A stretch of 64,000 nucleotides of DNA from Acaryochloris sp. CCMEE 5410 (GCF_000238775.2 NZ_AFEJ02000001.1:1798001-1862000); one strand, 5' to 3'; shown: positions 1-8,704, counted from the stretch's first letter. Numbers and translations: made by a program. The notes: generated by a model not told the origin, from the letters alone.

Positions 1-261
1 CACCAATTCTTGCCAAGCGGATTGTTGAGAGAAAACCAGTCCAAAATGCCGTGGATAGATACCTTTTTGGGGTTCTAGCTGACGGGTGACATGGGCCACT
101 AACTGATGGCCATAGAGACTCATGATCAGAGATTGGGGACTTTCGCGACCTAGCTCACAGCCTAAGCCTTGCTGATAAAAGGCTTTCGTCTCTGGGATAT
201 TCGTGACAGGAAAAGCCAGGTGGAATAGGATGAAGTCAGTGGTGGGCGGTTGTGTATCCAT
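1..261 (-). CDS. VOC (glyoxalase/dioxygenase-fold) family protein, N-terminal part
   Basis: The first 87 residues of a gene that continues off the left edge. It starts with ATG at 261 and stays open to base 1. The N-terminus reads FILFHLAFPVTNIPETKAFY, followed by QGLGCELGR. This is the first beta-alpha unit of the vicinal oxygen chelate fold, in which the early His usually binds a divalent metal. Members include glyoxalases and ring-cleavage dioxygenases, so the substrate cannot be told from this piece. It is divergent from the DUF92 gene 20 bp away and probably shares a promoter region with it. Confidence 0.8.
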   Translation of the reverse strand, partial: MDTQPPTTDFILFHLAFPVTNIPETKAFYQQGLGCELGRESPQSLIMSLYGHQLVAHVTRQLEPQKGIYPRHFGLVFSQQSAWQELV

Positions 262-281
262 AGTTTCAATAGTTCCCAAAA

Positions 282-1052
282 ATGACTTTGATTGATGCCA
301 TTGGAGCGTTGAATCCCTGGCTCCTTGCTGCCTTGTTAAATACAGGGTTAGGCTTGGTGGGCTGGAAACTCGTCTCCAAACTGTTAACACCTACAGGATT
401 AGTCCATGCCTGGATCTTAGGGGTAATCGTCTGGGGTGTGTTGGGGTGGCCAGGATATGGCGTCGTTCTATTCTACTTTTTGGCTGGATCCGCCGTCACA
501 AAAGTCGGCATGGCTGAGAAAGAAGCCGCTGGCATCGCAGAAAAGCGATCCGGGGCCAGGGGACCTGAGAATGTCTGGGGTTCTGCTGCTAGCTCAACCT
601 TATGTGCCCTAGCGACTTTAGTTATTCCTTTGCCCTATCGACCTTTGCTTTGTTTGGGCTATGTGAGCGGTTTTAGCACTAAACTCTCTGATACGACTGC
701 TAGCGAAATCGGCAAAGCCTATGGCAATCGCACATTTCTGATTACGACTTTGCGACCCGTGCCTCGAGGAACTGAAGGGGCTGTTAGTTTAGAAGGGACG
801 GTTGCAGGTATGTTGGCTTCGGTAGTGATTGCCCTCTTAGCCTGGGCAGTAGGTCTCATCTCTGGGGTCGGGGTAATCTGGTGCGTGATTGCGGCCTTTA
901 TTGCTACCAATTTAGAGAGCGTGATCGGAGCGACGGTCCAATCCCAATTCAGTTGGCTCACTAATGAAGTCGTTAATGGGATTAATACCCTTATTGGGGC
1001 GGTCGTCGCCATGGGAATGGCTCTAGTGTGGACCGGACTGATTGGAAATTAA
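282..1052 (+). CDS. DUF92/TIGR00297 membrane protein, VTE6-like (phytyl-phosphate kinase family)
   Basis: A 256-residue polytopic membrane protein of the DUF92 family. The plant member VTE6 phosphorylates phytyl phosphate to phytyl diphosphate for tocopherol synthesis, and cyanobacterial homologues are believed to recycle phytol from chlorophyll breakdown. Family features visible are several hydrophobic helices and the conserved loop GFSTKLSDTTASEIGKAYG near residue 130, where acidic and Lys residues cluster. Another family motif is TEGAVSLEGT near residue 165. The ATG at 282 is the only good start. The family call is firm; the enzyme activity is inferred from homologues. Confidence 0.85.
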   Translation: MTLIDAIGALNPWLLAALLNTGLGLVGWKLVSKLLTPTGLVHAWILGVIVWGVLGWPGYGVVLFYFLAGSAVTKVGMAEKEAAGIAEKRSGARGPENVWGSAASSTLCALATLVIPLPYRPLLCLGYVSGFSTKLSDTTASEIGKAYGNRTFLITTLRPVPRGTEGAVSLEGTVAGMLASVVIALLAWAVGLISGVGVIWCVIAAFIATNLESVIGATVQSQFSWLTNEVVNGINTLIGAVVAMGMALVWTGLIGN

Positions 1053-1130
1053 GACATTCCTTCCGTCAGGATGTACAGGGGGAAAATATACGATAGGATG
1101 ATGCATCAATAAGACGGAGGCCAAACAGGG

Positions 1131-1685
1131 ATGGCTTCAAAAGCTGGGATTGTACCGATGGTGCTGGCTGCAGTCGTAGGCGGCTCAGCAGCATTGTTGT
1201 TAACACAACTTTACTTCAGTATTTGGATTGAACCTTCCGTCACCGCTGAGAAGGTCCCCCCCGTGCTGGAAGTCAAACCAACAGTCCCCGATGCCATGGC
1301 CAAAGACCGACCGGAGAGCATCACCAAAAAAATACCTCCCAAATCCATTGACCCTCGTACCGATGTCCTCCGCATTAGTAATCAAACCCAATATCCCATT
1401 CGCATTGTCCTTCGCAGTCATCTCAACCCCAACCATCCCAGTCCCCCTAACATGCCCCATTTTAAAGAGCCGGTCCATTGGGACTTTGCTCCCCAAGAGG
1501 GCAGTATTGACGGTCTTAAAGTCTCCTTACCCTCAGGTCCCATGCAGCTCTATCAAGGCGATGTCTTGATGGCCTTTGCCCTGGATGGGTCGCAAAAATA
1601 CTGGGGTCCTTATGTGGTGGGGGATACCCAGCAGCCCATCCTCGAAAAGATGAATGCCGAGTGGCATTTAGTGATTTTCCCTTAA
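1131..1685 (+). CDS. Hypothetical membrane-anchored protein
   Basis: I do not recognise this 184-residue protein. Residues 7-32 form one hydrophobic helix, followed by a Pro/Lys-rich spacer to about residue 75 and a soluble domain rich in beta-type sequence (LRISNQTQYPIRIVLRSHL near 80-98). It looks like an N-terminally anchored protein with a periplasmic or lumenal domain. A good ribosome binding site (GGAGG, about 12 bases upstream) supports the ATG at 1131. Its stop overlaps the end of the convergent rdgB gene by 4 bp. No domain name can be given. Confidence 0.7.
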   Translation: MASKAGIVPMVLAAVVGGSAALLLTQLYFSIWIEPSVTAEKVPPVLEVKPTVPDAMAKDRPESITKKIPPKSIDPRTDVLRISNQTQYPIRIVLRSHLNPNHPSPPNMPHFKEPVHWDFAPQEGSIDGLKVSLPSGPMQLYQGDVLMAFALDGSQKYWGPYVVGDTQQPILEKMNAEWHLVIFP

Positions 1686-2257
1686 GTCTCCAGGGCTAAT
1701 AGTTGGGGTCTCAACACCTTGAAGGCTTCCCCCCGATGGCTGATCTGGCGTTTGACGGCAGCCGATAGTTCGGCAAAGGTTTGTTGCTGAGAGGGAACAT
1801 AGAAGATAGGGTCATAGCCAAAGCCGCCCTCTCCTTGGGGAGACTGAAGAATTTCCCCCGAACAAATACCTTTGGCTTGGCAGGCCACACTGCCATCCGG
1901 TCGGGCCAACGCAATCACGCACACAAACTGAGCACTGCGATCGGCCTTCCCCTGGAGTTCTGTCAGCAGACGCTGAATCCGATCTGTATCGGTTTTGCCA
2001 TATCGGGCAGAGTAAAGACCGGGAGCTCCATCCAGAGCCATAACTTCTAAACCTGAATCATCGGCAATCGCCCATTGCTCCAAGTGCTTTGCCACCTGGG
2101 TTGCCTTGAGAATTGCATTTTCCCTAAAGGTGGTGCCGGTCTCTTCAATCTCCAGATTCGGGGGCATTAGCTGTAACTCCCAGGGCAAATCGGCGAGGTG
2201 CTGCTGCATCTCTTTTAATTTGCCAGGGTTTTGGGTAGCCACAATCAAGGGGGGCAT
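1682..2257 (-). CDS. rdgB: RdgB/HAM1 non-canonical purine NTP pyrophosphatase
   Basis: Hydrolyses ITP, dITP and XTP to monophosphates and so keeps deaminated purines out of DNA and RNA. At 191 residues it matches the family length. Diagnostic motifs are ATQNPGKLKEM at the N-terminus, AIADDSGLEV near residue 64 (metal-binding Asp pair), GGFGYDPIFYVP near 145, and SHRGEAFKVL near 175. It is divergent from rnhA with 92 bp between them, and convergent with the hypothetical gene before it. Confidence 0.95.
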   Translation of the reverse strand: MPPLIVATQNPGKLKEMQQHLADLPWELQLMPPNLEIEETGTTFRENAILKATQVAKHLEQWAIADDSGLEVMALDGAPGLYSARYGKTDTDRIQRLLTELQGKADRSAQFVCVIALARPDGSVACQAKGICSGEILQSPQGEGGFGYDPIFYVPSQQQTFAELSAAVKRQISHRGEAFKVLRPQLLALET

Positions 2258-2349
2258 GGGGTGGATCTCCTCTGTTAAAAATCAGTTCTGTTATCCTTGC
2301 GACCAATCACCTAGGATAGGAGCGATGTTTGCTGTGATGATGACGGACC

Positions 2350-3123
2350 ATGCCGGCTTTTTCTGATATTGACAGTATCTATACTGATGGCGCTTGCTCG
2401 GGGAATCCCGGTCCAGGCGGATGGGGCAGTGTCATCTACTTCAAGGATGGATCCTGCCATGAAATTGGCGGGTTTGTGCCTCAAACGACGAATAACCGGA
2501 TGGAATTGCAGGCTGCGATCGCAATCTTGGAATTGTTGCAAGACCAACCGTTACCCAAGACCATTCCCCTCTATACTGACAGCGAGTACGTCAAAAATGG
2601 CATTACTAAGTGGTTGGCAGGATGGAAACGCAAAGGCTGGAAAACAGCTAAAGGTAAAGCGGTTCTGAATCAAGATTTGTGGCAACAGCTCGATCAACTT
2701 AATGATGCGACCATAGACTGGCGATATATCCGCGCTCATGCAGGCCATGAAGGCAATGAGCGATGTGATCAGATCGCCCGTGCTTTTTCCCAGCATCAAA
2801 CCCCTGACCTTCACCAAATTACCCCCAGTGCCATGCCAGACTCTCCCGAAGTGAATCAACATCCTCCCGATCATGCAGAACATCCTGCCAGTGAATCAAG
2901 GATCTCTCATCTGCAGGATTTAGTCGAAACGTTGGAAATTGCCGATCACATTGCGAAAGAGGGTTATCTAATCAGCAGTTCTGAATTAGCAGATCTAATG
3001 GCGGTCCACGCCAACGCGGTCACTAGCAGAGGGGATGAATGGGTGTGGCGCAATTGGCTAATCTCCCGTGTCCGTCGGGAAGGCAACCAGATTTTGTGGC
3101 AGTTAGAGCGTCTTAACTCCTAA
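2350..3123 (+). CDS. rnhA: Ribonuclease HI with a C-terminal extra domain
   Basis: Degrades the RNA strand of RNA-DNA hybrids. Residues 1-145 are a complete RNase H1 fold, with the catalytic acids in YTDGACSGNPGPGGWG, NRMELQAA, YTDSEYV and GNERCDQIA, plus the basic handle GWKRKGWKTAKGKAV. Typical bacterial RNase HI has about 155 residues; this one has 257. After a Pro/Glu/His-rich linker (about 150-185), residues 190-257 form a helical segment of unknown role ending WQLERLNS. The ATG at 2350 places the first strand correctly. The enzymatic call is firm and the extension is unexplained. Confidence 0.93.
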   Translation: MPAFSDIDSIYTDGACSGNPGPGGWGSVIYFKDGSCHEIGGFVPQTTNNRMELQAAIAILELLQDQPLPKTIPLYTDSEYVKNGITKWLAGWKRKGWKTAKGKAVLNQDLWQQLDQLNDATIDWRYIRAHAGHEGNERCDQIARAFSQHQTPDLHQITPSAMPDSPEVNQHPPDHAEHPASESRISHLQDLVETLEIADHIAKEGYLISSSELADLMAVHANAVTSRGDEWVWRNWLISRVRREGNQILWQLERLNS

Positions 3124-3143
3124 GCATCGGCTCCAAAAAACAA

Positions 3144-3167
3144 GTGAGGCTGCAAATGCAGCCTCAC
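3144..3167 (-). terminator. Hairpin terminator between rnhA and the CAAD gene
   Basis: A perfect 10-bp stem (GTGAGGCTGC at 3144-3153 and its complement at 3158-3167) with a 4-base loop. On the minus strand it is followed by a T-rich run (complement of the A6 at 3135-3140), so it best ends the CAAD transcript. It may also slow rnhA transcription from the other side, but there is no T run on that strand. Confidence 0.75.
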
Positions 3168-3215
3168 AAATCTATCAAGTCTAAAGAGGTGGGTTAGCAA
3201 GACCCACTTGAAACT

Positions 3216-3632
3216 TTAGCTTTGCCCTGTAACTTTAGCTTTGAGCTGACGATAGTCTTCTACCAACTGCTGTCGTTTTTCGGCATAGGTTAAGTAATTC
3301 CAGGCAAACCAGGCGGAATAGCCTAGACCAATCAGTTCGAGCAGTGGTGCAACGAAGGGAATTGAATTGAGAACGTCTAAAACGCCATTTGCAACCGCTG
3401 CGGCAACGGCTGCAGCAGAAATGACTAAGAACAGATTTAGAGGTTTTTTATAAATGGAATAAGTTTCTCCCACCTGTTTGGGGAACGTATCCACAAAGTC
3501 TCTTAACTGCTTGCCAATCTCATTAACATCAATCGAAGTGGAGTCGTCCGCAGAAAGAGGAGACAAGCTTCCAGAGGTTTCGGTACTTACATCCAAGTTG
3601 GCAGTCGTCTTTGTTTCCTGGTCAGCATCCAT
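3216..3632 (-). CDS. CAAD-domain thylakoid membrane protein (CURT1/CurT family)
   Basis: A 138-residue protein with a polar, Ser/Thr/Asp-rich N-terminus (1-45), an amphipathic helix (about 46-65), and two hydrophobic helices (about 66-90 and 93-115) ending in a charged helix (EKRQQLVEDYRQLKAKV). This is the CAAD arrangement found fused to some cyanobacterial aminoacyl-tRNA synthetases and, as a stand-alone protein, in CURT1/CurT, which bends thylakoid membranes. There is no synthetase part here. It is transcribed alone toward the hairpin at 3144-3167. Membrane-shaping is inferred from the family. Confidence 0.85.
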   Translation of the reverse strand: MDADQETKTTANLDVSTETSGSLSPLSADDSTSIDVNEIGKQLRDFVDTFPKQVGETYSIYKKPLNLFLVISAAAVAAAVANGVLDVLNSIPFVAPLLELIGLGYSAWFAWNYLTYAEKRQQLVEDYRQLKAKVTGQS

Positions 3633-3878
3633 GGTGTTTTTAAGGGAATAACAACTTCAAAATAATTTATCGAGCAGAAATAAAACTATATCTCAAGATC
3701 ATCTACTTAATCCGGGTTAAGCCTAACATGACCCTAGAACCACATAATTGATTGCTTGTACGCAGGTATGTGATTTAAACATGTTACCCATTTTTTCTAG
3801 AGATATCTTCGCCTGGAAATGGATGTCATGATTCACTCCAATGCAGAACCGTTCCAGCTATGTTTAGTAGAGGTGCTT

Positions 3879-5156
3879 TTACTGCCGTTGCTCCTGTAAA
3901 ACAGGAATCTGCTTGAGATCATTCTCAATCCCTAGGGGATAAATAATCCACGCTCGTCGAAACGGTTGAATTAAGGCTTGGACAAGGACCGACACTTCAC
4001 TAATTTCCACCAGTCCTTGCCCCGTGAGTAAATTAATGCCCCGTTGGTACAAGGTATAGCCACGAGTCAGCGCGACTTGCAACCCCGTATAGTATTTGGG
4101 GTCCCAGCCTTGCGCCTGCACCAAGTTCTGGCTATGGGCTAAACAGTCTTTTTGTTGAGCTGCTGTCAGATCGGTAATATCCATGGCCTTCAGCAAATCC
4201 CGATTAAGATGACGGCGACATAGATTGCTCAAAATGGCATCATTACTCTGCTGCCACTGATGCAGATGGTAGGTAAAGACAATATCATCCGCAGCTAGAT
4301 AATCCTGCAGCGATAAATTACCGTCCGTCTGAAACAACCAGGCCCTTACGGTTTGATCGGCGCTAATTTTTCCTTCCTTCAATAGTTCTTTGGCCCGCCG
4401 AAAAGCTTGCACTAAGCCCCAAGCCGATGCCAAATTTTTGGGATGATTGTAGATCTGGGCATACATAAAGTAGCGAACCACCAAATAATGCTCAATGGCA
4501 GCTTGCCCCTTTTGCTCCACGACTAACTGCTGGGTTTGGGGGTCATAATCCAACGCCATCAGAATGCGGTCTAAATCGAGCTGGCCGTAAGACGCCCCCG
4601 TGAAATAGCTATCTCTCAAAAGGTAGTCGAGGCGATCACAATCCAACTGACTCGACACGAGCTGACTAACAATGGGTAACTCAAAAGTCTTTAAATAGAC
4701 TTGTTCCAACTGAGAGGCTAAATCCGGGTCAAATTGATCCAGCAAGGTGCGCATGCGGGGGGACTCCCTCAAAATGGTGCGCGTCCAAGTCTCATGATGG
4801 CTATTAAATATATCCTCGCCAGTATGGCTGTAGGGGCCATGACCAATATCATGTAGCAAAGCACCGCAAAGAACGAGGGCACGGTAGGGCAACAATTGGG
4901 GATAGATCTGGATTAACCGATCAAAGGCCAACCGAGCGATATGCATCACCCCCAAAGAGTGGGTAAACCGAGAACCTTCAGCACCATGAAAAGTAAGACT
5001 GGCGGTCCCCAGCTGACGAATACGCCTTAATCTCTGAAATTCAGGGGTATCGATCAACTGAATCAGCAGAGATTCAACCGGATCTTGGGCCGTTAAGGTA
5101 ATGCTCCCATGTAAGGGATCATGATAGGTCCGACTAGGTAGAGGTTGCACTGGCAA
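3879..5156 (-). CDS. HD-domain phosphohydrolase (dGTPase-like)
   Basis: A 425-residue metal-dependent phosphohydrolase. The HD motif set is complete: RFTHSLGVMHIA (first His), LLHDIGHGPYSHTGE (the HD pair plus further His), and DCDRLDYLLRDSYFTG (a later Asp). This is the same order as in dGTP triphosphohydrolase-like proteins such as the SAMHD1/YwfO group. The substrate is probably a nucleotide but cannot be assigned. The ATG at 5156 lies inside the last codons of ctpA, giving a 23-bp overlap in another frame, so the two are likely co-transcribed and translationally coupled. Confidence 0.88.
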   Translation of the reverse strand: MPVQPLPSRTYHDPLHGSITLTAQDPVESLLIQLIDTPEFQRLRRIRQLGTASLTFHGAEGSRFTHSLGVMHIARLAFDRLIQIYPQLLPYRALVLCGALLHDIGHGPYSHTGEDIFNSHHETWTRTILRESPRMRTLLDQFDPDLASQLEQVYLKTFELPIVSQLVSSQLDCDRLDYLLRDSYFTGASYGQLDLDRILMALDYDPQTQQLVVEQKGQAAIEHYLVVRYFMYAQIYNHPKNLASAWGLVQAFRRAKELLKEGKISADQTVRAWLFQTDGNLSLQDYLAADDIVFTYHLHQWQQSNDAILSNLCRRHLNRDLLKAMDITDLTAAQQKDCLAHSQNLVQAQGWDPKYYTGLQVALTRGYTLYQRGINLLTGQGLVEISEVSVLVQALIQPFRRAWIIYPLGIENDLKQIPVLQEQRQ

Positions 5157-6366
5157 TCACCGCTGGTTCTGCCAGAAGTTTGAGGGCCTGCTGATATTGA
5201 GTATCTGCATCCGTCCCCACTTGGTCACTTCGCAGGGTTTTGAGGGCAACGATTTTATCGGGTTTAATCCCCACCTTGTTAATGTTGCGATGACTAGGGG
5301 TTTCATATTTCGCGATGGTAATCGCTAGACCGGAGCCATCCGACAGATTAAACAGAGACTGAATCGAACCTTTGCCAAAGGTTTGCTCACCTACTAATTG
5401 AGCACGACCATTATCTTGCAAAGCCCCTGCCAAGATTTCACTGGCGCTGGCACTGCCCCGATTGACTAAAACAATCAGAGGGGCGTCCGTTAGGGAACCG
5501 GCTTTAGAGTCAAAGCTATTGCGAATCCCCTGGCGATCAACGGTGTAGACGATGGGACTTGGATCAAGCCACATCTGGGCAATCTCAACCCCAGCTTGCA
5601 AAAGGGCCCCCGGATTATTCCGTAGGTCTAGAATATAGCCTTCAGCTCCCTCGGCCTCCAGCCGGGTAATCGCCGCCTGCATTTCTTGGGTGGCGTTGGC
5701 GTTGAATTGGCGCAGACGGATAAAACCAATATCTTGACCGTTGGGTTGGGGACGCAATTCAGCAAATACCGGATTAATGGCAATGCGATCGCGTTTAATG
5801 GGAAACAGCAATACGCCCTGATCAGGACGTTCCACCTTTAACTTTACCGTTGACCCGATGGGACCACGCATGCGCTCAGCCGCTTCATCTAGGGACAGGT
5901 CCGTGGTTGGAATATTGTCAATTTTGAGAATTTGGTCTGCTGCTTGCACCCCTGCACTAGCAGCTGGTGATCCTTCAATAGGAGCCAATACTTCTAAATA
6001 GCCGGATTCCTCATTTTGAATAATTTGTAAACCAACCCCAGTTAGCTCACCAGACGTACTGGTCTTTAAGCTCTGGTATTGCTTCGGCTGTAACAGGCGA
6101 GTAAACGGATCGCCAAGGCTATCTAACATGTCGCGGATAGCTTTATAGGTAGACTCCCGATCCGGCATTTGGGTGGTTAACGCCTTTTGACGCACCGTCC
6201 GCCAATCCTGATGATTGAAGGAGTCATCCACATAAGCTTGATCCACTAGACGCCAAGCTTCGTTATAGAGCAATTGCTCTTCAGTTAAGGCGGCTGCAGG
6301 AGGGGCAATCGCTAGAGAGAGGGCAAATTGCAGAATAAATATATAGCTAACAATACGTTTAATCAT
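5134..6366 (-). CDS. ctpA: C-terminal processing peptidase CtpA-like (S41 family)
   Basis: A secreted serine protease of family S41. In photosynthetic organisms CtpA trims the D1 C-terminus so that the manganese cluster can assemble. Residues 1-27 are a signal peptide ending APPAAALT. A PDZ domain spans about 95-180 (GVGLQII, VLAPIEGSPAASAGV). The catalytic Ser is in NRGSASASEILAGAL, and the Lys is in GEQTFGKGSIQSLF. Cyanobacteria carry several Ctp paralogues (CtpA, B, C); which one this is cannot be fixed without alignment. Confidence 0.85.
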   Translation of the reverse strand: MIKRIVSYIFILQFALSLAIAPPAAALTEEQLLYNEAWRLVDQAYVDDSFNHQDWRTVRQKALTTQMPDRESTYKAIRDMLDSLGDPFTRLLQPKQYQSLKTSTSGELTGVGLQIIQNEESGYLEVLAPIEGSPAASAGVQAADQILKIDNIPTTDLSLDEAAERMRGPIGSTVKLKVERPDQGVLLFPIKRDRIAINPVFAELRPQPNGQDIGFIRLRQFNANATQEMQAAITRLEAEGAEGYILDLRNNPGALLQAGVEIAQMWLDPSPIVYTVDRQGIRNSFDSKAGSLTDAPLIVLVNRGSASASEILAGALQDNGRAQLVGEQTFGKGSIQSLFNLSDGSGLAITIAKYETPSHRNINKVGIKPDKIVALKTLRSDQVGTDADTQYQQALKLLAEPAVIASATST

Positions 6367-6574
6367 TTGTAAATTCTAACGATATTCGGCTTTATCTTGC
6401 CCCTCCAGCTCCTCAAAAGCGCTTTGTAACGTTGATTTTATTTTCCGTGATTCTTAAAAATAAGTTTAATTGCGACGAGTCAGGAAAATACCGCCATGAT
6501 TTTCTGAAAGGTGTATAGGCACTGTGTTACATTTTTTATGAAGAGCGATACATTTTTTTGGAACCCCTAGCTTT

Positions 6575-7222
6575 ATGAGCAAAGTGTACGACTGGTTTGA
6601 GGAACGCCTTGAGATTCAGGCGATTGCCGATGACGTCACCACCAAGTACGTGCCGCCTCACGTCAATATTTTTTACTGCCTGGGTGGAGTTACCTTAGTT
6701 TGCTTTATCATCCAGTTTGCCACTGGATTTGCGATGACCTTCTACTATCGGCCGACGGTCACCGAAGCATTTAACTCCATTCAGTACATCATGACTGAAG
6801 TCAATTTTGGATGGTTGATACGTTCCATCCATCGCTGGTCCGCCAGCATGATGGTCTTGATGATGATTCTCCACGTTTTCCGGGTTTATCTAACTGGCGG
6901 ATTCAAAAAGCCCCGAGAGCTGACCTGGATCACTGGCGTTGTCCTCGCTGTGATTACCGTTACTTTTGGTGTAACAGGCTACTCTCTGCCCTGGGACCAA
7001 GTTGGTTACTGGGCCGTCAAAATTGTGTCAGGTGTTCCTGAAGCAATTCCTGTAGTTGGTTCTTCCATCGTTGAGCTGCTACGTGGTGGCACTAGCGTTG
7101 GTCAATCTACCCTTACACGTTTTTATAGTTTGCACACCTTTGTTCTACCTTGGTTGATTGCAGTGTTTATGCTGCTTCACTTCTTGATGATTCGGAAGCA
7201 AGGTATTTCTGGTCCTTTGTAA
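6575..7222 (+). CDS. petB: Cytochrome b6
   Basis: A core subunit of the cytochrome b6f complex in the thylakoid membrane, moving electrons from plastoquinol. It has exactly 215 residues with four membrane helices. Heme ligands are visible as [15 protein letters not shown] (His 86 and 100 region) and as the His pair in [20 protein letters not shown]. Cys35 in IFYCLGG matches the covalent attachment site of the extra heme cn. The start [20 protein letters not shown] is family-typical. It forms an operon with petD, 131 bp downstream. Confidence 0.98.
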   Translation: MSKVYDWFEERLEIQAIADDVTTKYVPPHVNIFYCLGGVTLVCFIIQFATGFAMTFYYRPTVTEAFNSIQYIMTEVNFGWLIRSIHRWSASMMVLMMILHVFRVYLTGGFKKPRELTWITGVVLAVITVTFGVTGYSLPWDQVGYWAVKIVSGVPEAIPVVGSSIVELLRGGTSVGQSTLTRFYSLHTFVLPWLIAVFMLLHFLMIRKQGISGPL

Positions 7223-7265
7223 ACACTTTTTAGGCTCTGAATCGGGTTTTCTGTTTTCGGAGTCT

Positions 7266-7293
7266 CAGACTTTTGACGTCAGACTTTTGACGT
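7266..7293. repeat. Perfect 14-bp tandem duplication in the petB-petD spacer
   Basis: The 14-mer CAGACTTTTGACGT occurs twice head to tail, at 7266-7279 and 7280-7293, followed by TAAGTC. It sits in the 131-bp petB-petD spacer and lies outside both genes. It could be a replication-slippage duplication or a short regulatory or processing site. Confidence 0.8.
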
Positions 7294-7353
7294 AAGTCTT
7301 TGTGAGAACCCTCACCTGCTGACCCAAAAATAGAACGGAGAACACTCGCAACC

Positions 7354-7839
7354 ATGGCAAAAATACTTAAACAACCTGATCTAAGCGATCCACAGTTAAA
7401 GGAAAAGCTTAAGAAGGGCATGGGCCATAACTATTATGGTGAGCCCGCCTGGCCTAATGACCTGCTCTATATTTTCCCTGTGGTGATTATGGGCACGATC
7501 TCCCTGGTCATTGGCTTAGCGGTCTTAGACCCAGCCATGATTGGTGAACCGTCTAACCCCTTCGCCACCCCCTTAGAAATTCTGCCTGAATGGTATCTAT
7601 ATCCTGTCTTCCAGATTCTGCGGACAGTTCCCAGCAAGCTGTTGGGCGTACTTATTCAAACCACGATTCCTTTGGGACTCATGCTTATTCCTTTCATTGA
7701 AAACGTGAATAAGTTCCAGAACCCATTCCGTCGACCCATTGCGACTAGCGTCTTCCTATTTAGCGTAGTCTTCACCCTATGGTTAGGAATTGGTGCAACA
7801 CTTCCCATTGACAAGTCTTTGACCTTGGGATTGTTCTAA
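7354..7839 (+). CDS. petD: Cytochrome b6f complex subunit IV
   Basis: The partner of cytochrome b6; together they equal mitochondrial cytochrome b and form the quinol oxidation site. It has 161 residues and three membrane helices, with the PEWY motif in [17 protein letters not shown] near residue 75 that shapes the Qo site. The start [16 protein letters not shown] is typical. It is the second gene of petBD and is followed 45 bp later by a strong terminator at 7885-7922. Confidence 0.98.
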   Translation: MAKILKQPDLSDPQLKEKLKKGMGHNYYGEPAWPNDLLYIFPVVIMGTISLVIGLAVLDPAMIGEPSNPFATPLEILPEWYLYPVFQILRTVPSKLLGVLIQTTIPLGLMLIPFIENVNKFQNPFRRPIATSVFLFSVVFTLWLGIGATLPIDKSLTLGLF

Positions 7840-7884
7840 GTTCTGAACCCTCAGCTTTATAAGCAATAGGGGTATTAATTTTCT

Positions 7885-7922
7885 GAGCATCCATTTGCTA
7901 ATTAGCATTGGATGCTCTTTTT
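7885..7922 (+). terminator. Rho-independent terminator of petBD
   Basis: The stem GAGCATCCA (7885-7893) pairs with TGGATGCTC (7909-7917), followed at once by TTTTTG. The loop itself contains the palindrome TGCTAATTAGCA, which lengthens the hairpin. It lies 45 bp after petD in the right orientation. Confidence 0.88.
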
Positions 7923-8590
7923 GATCCAGACCTTCTCACTTAGGCGGAATGGTGGATACCTAGAAAGAGATCGAGTGTCTATCGGCTTTTTAATATTTAC
8001 CTTAACCATTAAATAATCTTATAGCTCTATCTGCATAAAAACGGTAAGTATGGATTCTAGGAAACATCTTATTTTATTTTCTAGAATAATATTTGTGTAA
8101 AAATTCAATCCCTGAAAATGTTAACTAAGAACATTTTCAGGGATTGTTAACTATTGTTAATTTTTCTCAGGAATGGGACTGACAATTCCTAGAGAGCTGT
8201 GTTAACTTAGAATTCAAGGGATTAGAAAAACTGATATTCACGCTCTCCGAAAGGAAAAGAGGCTCACACTACCTTTTCCCGATTGTTTAGAGAGCTAAAC
8301 GCTTAGGAACTGTGTAACGTTTCTGCGCGATTTTTCTGTATACCTTGGGTGTTGGGAGTAATAAGTTAAGTGAGCTTTTTTGCCAGTTAACTTGCCCGTT
8401 TTGTAATGAGATTCTTTTAGTGCACCTGTGCTGAAAGAATGGCCTGCCCTAGGTTGCCGTGCTGCGTTTTTTAGGAACCTATCCTATTAATCGTAGAGTT
8501 TTGCATGCTTAAAAAAGTAGGCTAGGTCAACCTCATTGCGTTGATACTGCTGATTCTAAATCTACTTTTTCCTTCTTACACTCCTCTGCC
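7923..8590. other. Long non-coding region with many hairpins between petD and a small ORF
   Basis: No ORF with coding character was found in this stretch. It holds a series of stem-loops: a 17-bp perfect stem at 8106-8146; AGGAAT/ATTCCT at 8169-8190; GGAAAAG/CTTTTCC at 8253-8279; GTTTAG/CTAAAC with a 4-base loop at 8285-8300; and a long arm at 8411-8440 (ATTCTTTTAG with CTGAAAGAAT). This density suggests a structured RNA or a long 5' leader for the downstream genes. I could not match it to tmRNA, RNase P RNA or SRP RNA motifs. 6S RNA or a novel RNA remains possible. Confidence 0.5.
8106..8146. terminator. Perfect 17-bp inverted repeat
   Basis: CAATCCCTGAAAATGTT at 8106-8122 is exactly complementary to 8130-8146, with a 7-base loop. 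It is followed on the plus strand by a T/A-rich run ending TTTTTCTC at about 8161-8168. A stem this long may be a terminator of a short upstream transcript, or a processing site inside a structured RNA. Confidence 0.6.
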
Positions 8591-8704
8591 ATGCCAACTA
8601 TTCCTTTCCCCGTCCTGCTGCTGACCATTGCATCTCTGTATCTTTTGTCCATCCATTTTTTGTTGCGTTTGCTGCACAATCGCGATCAATTGCGTAGACC
8701 CTAA
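8591..8704 (+). CDS. Small hydrophobic protein, 37 residues
   Basis: An ATG ORF of 37 codons with one predicted membrane helix: N-terminus MPTIPFPVLLLTIASLYLLS, then a charged tail ending HNRDQLRRP. It does not match the small photosystem or b6f subunits I know (PetN, PetL, PetM, PsbM, PsaM, NdhP). No strong ribosome binding site is visible. Support comes from the hydrophobic-then-basic layout, which would place the tail in the cytoplasm, and from the terminator-like hairpin directly after its stop. It could still be chance inside a structured RNA region. Confidence 0.4.
   Translation: MPTIPFPVLLLTIASLYLLSIHFLLRLLHNRDQLRRP

Noticed and set aside
7938-7985. A stretch resembling the D-arm of tRNA-Leu (GGCGGAATGGTGGA)
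   Set aside because: No acceptor stem, anticodon arm or T-arm (GGTTCGAATCC type) can be placed around it.
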